A program made the translations under genes and the position numbers. A DNA stretch of 64,000 nt, taken from NCBI GenBank assembly GCA_027627225.1, contig CM051033.1, forward strand, positions 13,475,058 through 13,539,057. Reading direction: 5' to 3'. Below the pieces are notes generated by a model. It searched no databases. It saw nothing but the letters and a program-made list of their open reading frames with translations, and had not been told where the DNA came from. The stretch comes from Congeria kusceri. Lineage: Eukaryota; Mollusca; Bivalvia; Myida; Dreissenidae. The stretch's first letter is position 1; the number at the start of each line of letters is the position of its first letter. This document shows, one piece after another, positions 10,622 through 22,200 of the stretch.

Positions 10622-12260
10622 TATGAAAACAATGTTAATAATGATTTAAAGCGCATGAACTATTTCTTAAATAATACTTTTAAAATTCCAAACAGAAGAA
10701 ACCACAAATGAAATAAGAAAATAAAAAGAATATTTATAGTACGTCACACAAATAATTATGAAGTTTTTATGGCTTATTACCATAGCTCCTGCGACTACAG
10801 CGAAAATATACCGAACCAAAACAAAAACTTTCGTTAAGTACATGCAAACGGTAACGTAAGAGATGTACACGCATAAATACATGTGGTTATCGTATAAAAT
10901 CGTTCTACTTTCGAAATTCGGCCTGTTAATCCCAGTAGATTCATAAGACAAACTTATACAAGAAAACAGAAGATTTAAGTCAATTATATTCAAACGGTTT
11001 GAAAACAATCTAGATATAAAAAAAAAAATATGTGCAGTATATATTCAGCATATATTAAAAAATTACAAACATTATCTGTACTTGAAACCTTGATACTGTA
11101 ACTTACATTCCATCATTGCGTAGGGTCACCCTGTCTTGCCACTTTCCTCAGACTGGAACGCAGATTTCAAAGACGTCGTCACTGTATATAAACGATGCAA
11201 AAATTGTGACATATTGCAGTCATATTTACATTTATTTTTATTTAAGCGGATGGGCCGCTTTGCTTTTCAGTTGGTTTAAACATACTGAAATAAAAATGCG
11301 TCCAAAATCTGTTTATTCACTTTTTATAAACGGTTATCTAAAATTGCAAAAAATGAAAACTGCATTTAAAAATCGCAGACAAAATCTTGAAAATTGGTGA
11401 TGAACGGTAACTTTCTGTCGGACGCTAAACAGCGTCATGCAACCGTATATTCTTTGTAATGTTCATTTTCGTTGAAGAGTTGCTGAACTTTAAACCAAAC
11501 TCAGCCACGTGTTGTAAAAGATTGTATTATAACGTACATGTAGTCGTATGAAATGACGTGGCGATTCAAAATATAGCATAATTGTGAAATAGTTACTCGA
11601 ACGTACACACACACACACATTATTTCATGCAGTAGAATAATGTGTTTGGAAACTAGTGCAATAAGACAGACAATTATTGCAACATCACAATGTAATTATT
11701 TACATACCGTTTGTTATCTAGGATAATATACATTATATATTTATTCGGTATATACAGATTAAGAATAGTTATTAAAACGCACTTAACTACAACCTTTCAA
11801 GTCAAGTCAAGGTCAAAAAATCATTTGTAACTCAAGCCATGCATGACAAAAGAATAAAAACTTTTAAAGAATTTGCAAAATAAAAACTGCCATAATTATG
11901 ATAATATATATTATTTTCTAGTGTTTTGAAGTTGGCAAAAGGAAAATAACTGCATCAAAATTATACTTGTAATGAGACAGGATTATTTGATCGAGTAAAA
12001 ATGTGTAAATCGCCATTTTGCTTGCATCTAAAAGCAGGATTCTGCATCTATTGAAATCTCCGAAATAAAGTAAATACTACTAACCTGGATGATGGTGTGT
12101 TCGCTCCACCGAGTTGCCGGGAAAACAAGTGACTAATGACGCCATGCAGAGGCCAAGAAATCCAACTATTGCGAATCTCATGTTGAACAATGATAATTGC
12201 AAACTGCCAGTCAGACTTTTAAATATTGCAACGACTGACTTTATTAATGCCGTTTCTCTG

Positions 12261-12295
12261 TTTTATACGAAGATTTGAAATTTCCTCGTCACGTG
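12261..12295 (-). promoter_or_regulatory. TATA box and upstream CACGTG box of the unit 1 secreted-protein gene
   Basis: On the minus strand TATAAAA occupies 12261-12267, about 80 bp before the exon 1 ATG (12179-12181), which leaves room for a ~50 nt 5' UTR. A palindromic CACGTG (E-box) lies at 12290-12295. In units 2 and 3 the same TATA position reads TATGAAA (25534-25540, 41023-41029), while CACGTG is kept (25563-25568, 41052-41057). Confidence 0.5.
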
Positions 12296-12720
12296 GTATG
12301 TTTTTAAAATGAGGCCCTTCCGAGTACGAGCAACGGCTAAATGTTATTTAAACAGGTTGATTTTATAGTCGATTTAAATTTAGCTGATAATGAGGGGATG
12401 AACAATTTACTGCAAATATGAGAAATAGTGAACTTTTCTGTGAATGATTAAGCTGCAGTCGGCTGTATTTAAAAATCTGATTTACGTTTAACTATTCGTC
12501 CATGTTTGCAACGATTCACACTTTTTTTACTGACTGTAACTGAATCAGTATTAACATCATCATCATCCAAACAACAACAAAAACAACATTTATTTGACAA
12601 TATGCTTACATAAAACTAGCCTACAGTTTATTTACATAACTAAAAGGCATGTGACATTATAAAAACAAACAACCACATTAAAAAGGTATAAATCAAGATA
12701 TATAATTAATTTACAGTTGT

Positions 12721-12816
12721 TTGTCGGCTAATAAACAACGATTTGGAGTTCTGATGCGTCGGAATTAAACCACAAGGGCGTTAGCCCAAGTGGTTAAATA
12801 TACAGCATCGAACGAC
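12721..12816. repeat. Foldback element, right arm truncated (unit 1)
   Basis: The left arm (TCGGCTAATAAACAACGATT...) and the inner hairpin (AACCACAAGGGC-GTTA-GCCCAAGTGGTT) are present. The right arm ends after GCATCGAACGACAA, where sequence jumps to the Mutator-like flank. Confidence 0.75.
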
Positions 12817-12840
12817 AATAAAACTAATATTTATTATTTT

Positions 12841-13649
12841 AGTGTACACAAAGTCGCCCTCTACATTTACAGTTTTTGCATTGTTTTGATCTATTAGGGT
12901 ATTTTCCTTCACAAGGGACACTCTTTGCTCATGCATGTCCTCAACATTGACACTTTCATCCTTTTCATTAACTTTGTTACTTAATCTTTGTATGGAGGAC
13001 TGGGTGGGGGCTATTATATTAGCGTTGCTAAGAATTCTGCGCACACCGGTATTGCTGACTGGTGTTGTGCAGAGTCCAAGCTGAAGGGCTATGTTTACTT
13101 TTGCGGCACGCCTACCACGACCTTGTTTTACAATCAACCTCCTCGTAAAGATTGCGATACTTGCTAATGTATGAACACTGTACATTTTAGCCGCTCACGC
13201 CAACCTAGACCCCACCTAATGGAGGTAGCGGCATCAAAATATAAATTGCCATCACAGTTTGGTTTAATTTGAGTATGTTCTTTAAATGCAGTGTTGAAAA
13301 GAACCTGGACCTCAGCCTGAGCCATCCGCTTATTGGTATACAAGTCTGGGTGTAGTGACGAGTCATTAAAACTACTGTACTCGTCAACTACATTAGTGGC
13401 ATTGGGACGGGGCCGTAACGTTGACACAGTCGTGTCCGTACCATCGGTATCTTTGAAGGTTAGTACATTGTTATTGTCATGTATTCTACTATCGAATGAC
13501 TTCTTTTCCAATCTCACATACTTCTTATCAGCAACAGTAGGAAAAGAAAGAGTTTTACCCTTGTTGGGACTCCCGAGCCCCTTCTTGAACCCACTTTTTC
13601 GCAAGTGAGCTCGACGCGTTGAAGCCGGCATAGCGACTAGACTTATCAC
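12841..13649 (-). pseudogene. Mutator-like transposase domain fragment (copy b, least damaged)
   Basis: Minus-strand coding remnant resembling the N-terminal half of Mutator-like transposase-domain proteins common in bivalves and cnidarians. One open frame (13164-13649, 161 codons) has a basic start, then YVRL, LRPRPNATN and a WGLGWRERLKC block. A second frame (12781-13185) continues with GRGRRAAKVNIALQLGLC, TTPVSNTGVRRILSNAN and LSNKVNEK, ending with VNVEGDFVYTK at about 12841 where homology stops. The frames are separated by frameshifts near 13185 and near the GRGR motif (about 13120), so no intact transposase is made. The catalytic C-terminal part is absent. Unlike later copies it lacks the stop after SSFNDS and the 5 bp insertion. 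It begins about 0.6 kb upstream of the secreted-protein gene promoter. The family assignment is from motif memory. Confidence 0.8.
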
Positions 13650-15091
13650 AATTAAAAGATAGTAAACTATTATATATGTAAACTAATTATATATAACTTA
13701 CACTAGTAATCACAATAATGAGTAAACATGCACAGAAAACCTTTTTATTTCCACAGATTACACAGCACTGAGTACTGGATACAGACTGAAGGTTGCTGGA
13801 GACTGGCCTTGAAGGAATTCACATCTCACCCACAGGTTCAGGTGTGACAAAAGACTGTTAATTAGTACCTGGCATTGACATGTTTTGTTTATTGTGTGTC
13901 AGGAGGTACAGTCTGTTGAATGTTATGTAAACAAACACTTTTCTTGGGTCAAATGGCATCTGAAATGCTACTTTTATATGGATTTTACCGCCAAAAATGC
14001 AGATTTTATTTTTTAGCTCAAAAACAGCTTGAAAACCTGTTGTGTAACATTTAAAATGCTAATGAAGATTTTTTTTCACTTTTGATATTATATATTGCAT
14101 CTGCTATGCCTATTGAAATCCAAAGTTATGCTTAATTCTGATTTAAAATAATGTTTTCCAAGATGTACCTAAGTACATGTTTTCTGTCTAAATTCTTGTC
14201 TCGAAATGCCTTTATATGTGGTATATTTCATTATTATTTTTTCCAATAAATCCTTATACCAGTGTGATAGGACTTCATGTTCTTTCTCGAAATAGATCAG
14301 ATTTATGAAAAATGTGTTTTTTATTGAAATTTCAAAGGGTTGGGTTCTCTTCAAGGTCAAATTACCCCAAAACGGAAGTCACATCCTCAGGGCTGTCAGT
14401 TAGATAATAAACACATATGGTTCGGTGTATAATGCATATGATTTTTAAAATACAGTTTAAATGATATGTTTTGGTATCAATTTAAACTTATATTTGTAAG
14501 AAATAAGAAAAAAGGTGTTTTTGTGGCACCACTTTGTTCTTAGTGGTTCCCAGCTTCATAACTTTTGGCCCATGTATTCATGCACAAAATGGCAGCCTCC
14601 ATGCCCGTCAAAACCGGTGTGTTTATTCTTAGGTAATTATTTTGAGTTACAACACATATTGTTTTTTGATATTCTGTTTTTTTTTCAAAAGGTTATGGCC
14701 TTATGTTTCCAACGATGTATGGTGATATATTGAAAAGTATCTTGGTCATGGTGAAAATTGAGATCAAACATTGTATATTTTATATATAACAATGAAGGAA
14801 TTTATTTGCGCATGCGTAACCTTGACGTGTATTAACAACCAGTCAGCGAGTGTGTTATATGGAATGTTACCTATCGCATATTAACAGGGGATATTCCCAA
14901 TGTCATATTACACGACCTGTAAACACTGGCATGTAAATTGAAAATGCAAATTGAGCCAATGCAACTTCCGCGTAGGAAGCTCAGAACAGGAAATTATTTA
15001 AAACGTAAACAAAGTAAAGAGGTATGTCTGGAATTTTGAACATTGGATCATTTTTTCCATTCACCTCCTAGAAGAAAAGGAGCCAATTTTT

Positions 15092-16110
15092 AGCTCACCT
15101 GAGCACAAAGTGCTAATGGTGAGCTTATGTGATCGCCCGTTGTCCGCCGTCCGTGCTTGTGTGCGTGCGTGCGTTCGTCCGTCGTCAACCTTATATTCAA
15201 ATAACAACTCCTCCTAAACCACTTGGCAGATTTTCACCAAACTTCACAGGAATGATCATTGGGTGACCAACTTTCAAAGTTGTTCCTATCGTTACGGCCC
15301 TGGGATCAAAACTGGCCACGCCCACGGGGTCACATGATTTATATAGAATTAAATAGCAAAATGACTTTAAAAATCTCCGGCTCAGAGGTTTCTTATTTGG
15401 TATGTAACGCTGTATAGTGATCTTCTTCAAAGACTGTTCAAATTATGCCCCTGGGATCAAAACTGGCCACGCCCCGGGGGTCACATGGTTTATATAAAGT
15501 AAAATAGGAAAATGTCTTTAAAAATCATCTCCTCTGAAACCGCAAGGCCCAGAGGTTTCGTATTTGGTATGTAACATCCTATAGTGGTCCTCTACAAAGA
15601 CTGTTCAAATTATGCCCCATGGGTCAAAACTGACCACACGCCAGGGGTCACATGGTTTATATAGCCTTAAATAGCAAAATGACTTTAAAATTCGTCTCCT
15701 TTGAAACCGCAAGGCCTAGAGGTTTCATGTTTGGTATATAGTGGTCCTCTACAAATACTGTTCAAATTATGCCCCTGGGGTCAAAACAACTGGTCACGCC
15801 CGGGAGATCACATGGTTTATATAGACTTAAATAACAAAATGATTTTAAAAATATTCTTCTCAGAAACGACAAGGCCCACAGCTTTCCTATATTTGGTACG
15901 TAACATTGCATAGTGGTCCTCTACAAAGATTGTTTAAATTATGCCCCTGGGGTCAAATATGGCCACACCCCGAGGGGTCACATGGTTTATATAGACTTAA
16001 ATTGAAAAAGGAGTTTTAAAATCTTTACCTGAAACCGCAAGGCCGAGAGGTTTGTTCAAGATTGAACAACTTATGCCCCTGGGATCAAAATAAGCCACGC
16101 CTCGGGGATG
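15092..16110. repeat. Bivalve-type dispersed repeat, ~160 bp monomers (unit 2)
   Basis: Collinear copy of the 1508-2526 element with the same foldback start and monomer order; differs by scattered substitutions. Confidence 0.85.
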
Positions 16111-16383
16111 CACATTTCAATTGGGTTACGGTGGGGATTTCTTTTTAACTAGCAGATGCAATGTTAGGATTTATTCATTCGGGACTACTGGCGGGAAATT
16201 TTCACAACATTTGATTGGATGTTGAGAAAGGTAAAAAGTTGGGTTAAAGAGCTTCGCCGCAAAATAAGACATTGATTGGCATATTTTTGTTTCACGCGAG
16301 ATCTCTGGAATTAATAATTCAATAAAATGTCTATGTAGTGCATCCATACAAAGAGGACAGGCGCATATAGCCTGGTCGTTCCG

Positions 16384-16775
16384 GTCTTGCTTGTCTGGAC
16401 CATAACTTACTTGGTCGTAGATCGAGGGATTTTAGAATTACTTAGCACTAATGTTTGCCACAATGAGATGGTGTGTAGCGCTCATGAATATGGTCCGCAA
16501 GTTAAAAGTCAAGGTCCTAGAGGTCAAATGTCAAAATTGGCACTTTGATTGTCCGTGCTATATATTGCCATGGATTTTGTAACTTCTTGCTTGTCCAGAC
16601 TATAACTTGGCCATGGATTGATGCATTTTCAAATTACTTTGCACAATTGTTTGCATAAATTAAATGACATGTCATGCGCATAGATCAAGAATGTAGATCA
16701 GAGGTCAAGGTCATATTTAAAGGTCAATGTCGACATTGGCTTTTTTTGCTTGTCCGGGCTTATAATGTAGCCCAA
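16384..16775. repeat. Dispersed CTTGTC-type repeat (unit 2)
   Basis: Collinear copy of 2801-3190. Confidence 0.75.
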
Positions 16776-19236
16776 ACTCTTCTCAATGGTTACTTCCCCA
16801 TGGGTACTCTCCACAGTTACATCTGCACCCACCAGTTAAAAATACAAATTTGGAAATCTTCAGGGGAGACAATTATGAGGAGATTGAAGATTTATTTTTT
16901 ACAAAATTTTAATTTCGACATTGATAATTTATAGCAATGACACAGACATGTTGCGTTATTGATCCAGGTATATATATATTACGAGTTAAATTGAAAAACA
17001 AAAATAAAAAATAAAAAAATAGACATAATAACGCAAGGATTCTACGTTGTCGAACCAGTACCATTACTTTAACGCACCGTTGTTGTGACTTATTTCTCTT
17101 TAACAGTATTTATTCTTCTGTTAAAATATGCAATGTGCAAGGTGGACACTTGGTTGAAATGATTATTCCCTGACAGCGTGTCTCCAGGGTATTGTAATGT
17201 ATCCCGATCCCAAATTTCTTGACACATTCGAATGTTCAGCAGATCAAAGACAAGTGCATAGTCAGTCTCAGCTTTTGTCGAAATCGCGAATGCATTCTGT
17301 ATTTATTACGGGCGACTAGCCTTTAAATGGAATTTACTTTCTTAGAAGTTGCATGACCTATATAAATTGAATTGGATAAAATTGTAAAGCGTGTGTAAGG
17401 CGTTAAAAGTTCACGACCATGACTTAAAAGTCAGAAAGGCCGCAAGAAATATTTGAATATTTGAGAATAACGTGTGGTTAATGAATTGTCATCAGTTGAA
17501 ATGGACGAAATTATAAAGCAATTGTAACGTACATGTTTGAATAGAATACTACTGTAATTTTTATGATCATTTTAAAGTCGCATGTATCAAATAGTGTTAT
17601 CAAATAGTGTTCAAATAGTGTTGACCATACAACAATGTATGATAAACCGACAGACTGATTACCGGTAGTTAAGTGAAGGCGCCACTTTTTCTTTCTCTTA
17701 TACTTATATTTTATCTAAAATTGGAACTGGAACTTATTTTAACTATGCTCCGTTCTAAATCGGAACTTCTTTTTCCACTTCTTTTTCCGTTGTTTATGGG
17801 TAGTTTAACAACGATAATTTTGTTGATAATTTTGTTCTTTGTCTATATAAAAAGTAGCGGGTATTATGTTAATATTTTCGTTCAGCCTTGGCAGCTTCCA
17901 CGTTTCTCAGCCTCGCATGATCAACTTGATCTTTATCCAACACTCACATGATATTCTCTATAGATAATAGCATTACGTTTTACAAACCTCTATTCCATTA
18001 GTATGTAGAACGTTATAAAATACCTAGCCGTGTTCGTTGTTTTTGTTTGTATACGAGTTTAGGAGTAATTACTTCACAACATCAAGGTTTATGTGAACGA
18101 ATAATAAGTGTGTGAAATCAACCCTCGTTTAAGATAGTGGACACAAATTGAAAAGTAATGCATAAATTGCTTAAGAAACTGATTACCGATTGCAATGAGA
18201 TTACTTGCGAATTTAATTCAAATTAGGTAAGTGCACTTTATAGAGCACTTTTTAGCGCAAAATGCTCAGTACGAATCAATGTTGATAGCAACCTATGTCA
18301 GGTGGAACATGCTTGTTTATTAGTGGGAATGTTGAATTACATTACACTTGTATATAAATAAAATGTTATTTCTAAATGCTTTACGATGTTTTTTTGGCCT
18401 TGACCGGAAACCTATGGACCTTGTTCATTCACGAAATACGCCGTCTTGTCGAGTTTAAATCCATCCTGCCCTGGCTAAATTCAACCTCCGCGCAGAGATT
18501 TGTGTCCTAGCATAGCTCAATTTTAAATCCTGTCGGCCACGTGACCATAGACAAACACTTGGCGCAAAATAAAAGCGTGGACAAGCACATGATAAAAACA
18601 TGCTACGCAGTAATTGGGCACAAATATGTGTGCACGATTCTACAATCATACGCATATAAATAAATTTTTAAAGATGCATTATCTCAAAATCAGGAAGGTA
18701 CGAAATGATCGTTATTAACAAGTAGATTATATTACTTATATAGCAGGAACGATGTGTACAAATTTGTAAATTGTAAACACACTACTAAATTTGGGTCACT
18801 AACGCATTTTTTTTAAATGTTAAACACTATCGTTTACAATAAAATAAAGCCAAATAATGAATTAATCTATATTTACTTATTATATTATACATTAATTTCG
18901 TACTACGAATACTTTTGAAGTATACTGAATCTTTAAAAAAAATACTTAACTAAGTAAAATGAATAAATGTATGTTTTGCATTTATTTTATTTCCAATAAC
19001 ATAAAACAATTCATTAACTGTTGCAATAACAATGTAGGGTGAGCGAATGCAGGTTGATGTTACGAACAGTATTCGTTCGGGACGTCTCTGCGCTATCCCC
19101 TCCAAGGCAGGAACCACCACCGAAAAAATCGTCGCTGAAATAAGCATACTCTGTAAAAAGAACGTTGGCATATTTTAACGGACATCAAGGGACTTATTCA
19201 CAAATGTTTGAATTTACAAAAACATGACATAAATGT

Positions 19237-22200
19237 CTATAAACTTCTAAATAAAAGCATCTGTTTGGTATAGGTAAAACATTTCGAAATCGCCAATTTG
19301 CCAATCTGTGATCGGGTCCGTTTAACACCAAAAACAACCGATCTACACTCAACAAAATGTTAAAGTGTCGGACATAAAACCCAGCTAAAAATGGTTTCAT
19401 CAAAACTGGAAAACAAACTTGGATATGCATTTTAAAATTATATTCAAAAAAATAAAGAAAAAAACAAAAGTTAACATTTTAATCATCAATAAAAGATGAA
19501 CATTTGAAAAAATTATCAAAAACTATTGTTCTATTGAATATATGACCCTGTAATATTATTGTTGAGTGTATTTAGAGAGATTTTCGTTCCGCGGTTAATA
19601 ATGTAATAAATTATTTATTCGTTTATAGTATTTTTTGTCATATAATCCGGAGCCCCTACGAAGTTTGAAATATGAACACCTATAGAAGATCTAGATTAAC
19701 ATGTATTTGTACTTTGTGAAAAATAAAATTGAAACAGCTCAAGCGAGAAAAAAGATCACCCACTTCCGGTGCGTTTCCCATGTTACTTCCGGTTTACTGG
19801 AGCGCTCGTTGGCAGATCGTATCAAGGTCAACGGTGAGTCGCAGAAAGGGGTCATCTACGGATCAAGTAAGCAGATATGTGGTTAACATTTGTTGTCCCA
19901 GGTCATTTTCAAGCGGGTAGATTTATCTTACAACGATATAACTAAAATACACGCACTTGGCTTTTACCTATTAGCACCATTTTATTCGTGAAAAATAAAA
20001 CCACAAAACGAAAAAGTTACTTAGAAACACTTTAATATAAATGATTATATAGTTCCAATTGCTAAAAATACTGGCTGCAGTTAACATTCGAGAACATAAC
20101 CAGAAAATGCATGTCGTAACCGTTATGAATTAGCAAGTCAAACTGTGAAGATACTTATCAGTTCCCGTATCCACAAAGCGCCTTACGGAAGAAAACGTAA
20201 AATTTCTTTATTTTTTAAATTCCTTATGTCTCTGGCTTTTCATGTAAAGTCTTTTTACATTCATTTTAAAATGTTTTTAACCAATAAATACTGCTTAAAT
20301 GTTTAGCATTATGCAAGATACAACTACAAGATAAGATTTCCTTTAGGAGCTTTGTGAATACGGACCCTTAGATCTATGTTAAAGTAACGATATATCTAAT
20401 GTGTCCACTGCAAGGTAAACATTATAGACAGTGTTTGACACAATTTTCTAACTGCTAGCTTAAGAAGTCTTTAAATAAACTTTTTTAACTTGTTCGATTA
20501 AATAACCGTTTGTTTTGACAATATCTGGATCTACTAGGTATACTGATCGAACCTTGTGGATCCATCCCGGCTGCCTCAAGTTCAGTGAGCATTTCCTCGC
20601 GATCGATCATTACATTGGTGCCTGTGCAAAGTAAAAAAAATAAATCAATGACGTCAGAGATAATAATCATGACGTCAGGGGTAAAATTATCAGACATTCA
20701 CAAAACCAAACCACAACAGAATATCAACGTCATGTTGTGGATTATTCGATGTATATAATGTAGTGCGCCCCCTCACGTATGGCTTTCTTGTTCCTGAAGA
20801 AATTCTCTCAAACATTTTACTTACATACTAATCAAAACTCCTAACGAAACACATGCAAAGCTCCTTTAAATACATAGGAAAACTCCTGGAAATAACAAGC
20901 ATTGTCACCATTCCTTTGGACACGGTGACCACTTTTGTTCTTTGCATGCCACGGAGATGCACTGCGGTACTGAATGCAAGAGGGGGACACAACAGTAAGT
21001 TTGCATATCAGTATATCGTGTTTTTGATTATTTTGTATGTTACTATCTTTGTAATGTAGTAAAAGGAGCCTGGAATATGTGATGCGTTAAGAGTTTTGAT
21101 TAAGTATAGATATAAATACGAATGACGTCATAATTTCACATATGGTAGATAACTGAGCAATGAATATCATTGTTCTATCTTATTTGCTTTTTGTTTCAAG
21201 GCCTAGAGAAATCAATAAAATTGGCAAGTGTTACCATAGATTTACATTTTTTAATCAAAACTAAAAATTAAGTATTCGTTAAAAGAAAAAACTTCGGAAA
21301 CTTGCATTGGATTGCTGCGAACATGGGTCTAAATTTTTCGTCGAGTTTTTTGAAGTCGCCCTCGCCATTCATCATCATCTCCTAAAATACAAAAAACATA
21401 AATCAAGGGTCGTATTCCAGACACATAAGTGACATTTTATCATTAGCTTTTTAAGATCATCATTTTTCTTAAGCATTTTATTTCTCGTATACGTGAATTT
21501 TTGCTAAATGTACACTAATTTTCAGCTTAATTGGATTCATTCATTGATATAACATTTCAAAAATATTACCTTACAAAAATTAGAACTTAAGTGAAAATGC
21601 AATTTTTTTCACTTAAAATTTTTCTGGAATAAGGCCCCAGTTCAAAAAAATTAATTTCGTTCACTGTCGGGTGTAATGTTCGATACGACTCAAGGAGAGA
21701 AAAAAGAAAAACCGATAAAATCAAACTTAAACGGACAACAAAATGGATATTAATGTTTTAGACGAATTTCAAACAAATCGTCAGAAACTATTTTTATATG
21801 AATTTATCAATAGAAAGTATTTTAATAATTATTAAAATCAAAAAAAAATTATTACTAAATTAAGTATTACATATTCTACGACAGTACTTGTAAACTACAT
21901 ATAATATCGTCTACACTATAGATAGACATCTAAAACTGATCAAGAGCTGTTAAAACCGGTATGCCAATCTGGAATATTTTCAGAGTAGGGCCATAACTTC
22001 AGTTCCTGAGGGCGAAATGGCTGATTGAAGAACTTTACTAGGTATTATGCCCCAAAACAGTTTTATTAAGCTTGGAGAAGATGGATGATAAATGTTGGAC
22101 CTTGGAAAGAATGTCGTCTACTGACAGACCCACCGACCGACATTTGCAAACTAAAATGTACCCCGCCATATTCGACGTGTGTGGGGGAGCTGGTAATAAT

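Larger units (their letters stand above)
5935..12181 (-). pseudogene. Secreted-protein gene, nine exons, unit 1 copy (disrupted)
   Basis: Inferred coding exons, minus strand, 5' to 3': 12085-12181, 11107-11181, 10197-10259, 9383-9453, 8141-8220, 7640-7725, 7312-7380, 6498-6555, 5935-6040. Phases agree across all junctions. Exon 1 encodes a signal peptide (MRFAIVGFLGLCMASLVTC) followed by FPGNSVERTHHHP. Exon 2 has an in-frame TGA (11126-11128) where units 2 and 3 have TGG. Exon 3 ends with a GC donor (GCAAGT at 10191-10196) and reads QEATH where the others read HEATH. Skipping exon 2 would keep the frame (75 nt, phase 1 on both sides), so a shorter product is possible. An intact TATA box lies upstream, and two AATAAA-type signals (near 5680-5690, minus strand) lie about 250 bp past the stop. 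Family unknown. Donors of exons 4-6 are weak and could be misplaced. Confidence 0.55.
1..13578. repeat. Tandem array unit 1 (13.58 kb)
   Basis: The window opens inside the Mutator-like fragment, and the same sequence returns at 13579, so this is one full period. It carries all elements of the long unit except the microsatellite/SINE block, and lacks a 222 bp segment of intron 1 that units 2 and 3 have. I see nothing beyond AT-rich sequence at 72-940, 1150-1500, 3910-5680 (apart from weak ORFs), 6560-7250 and 11190-12080. Confidence 0.95.

Noticed and set aside
10667..11008. 113-codon hydrophobic minus-strand ORF, open in three units
   Set aside because: It lies inside intron 2, is AT-rich, has no splice logic with neighbouring exons and no recognisable domain; low-GC sequence gives such hydrophobic frames by chance.
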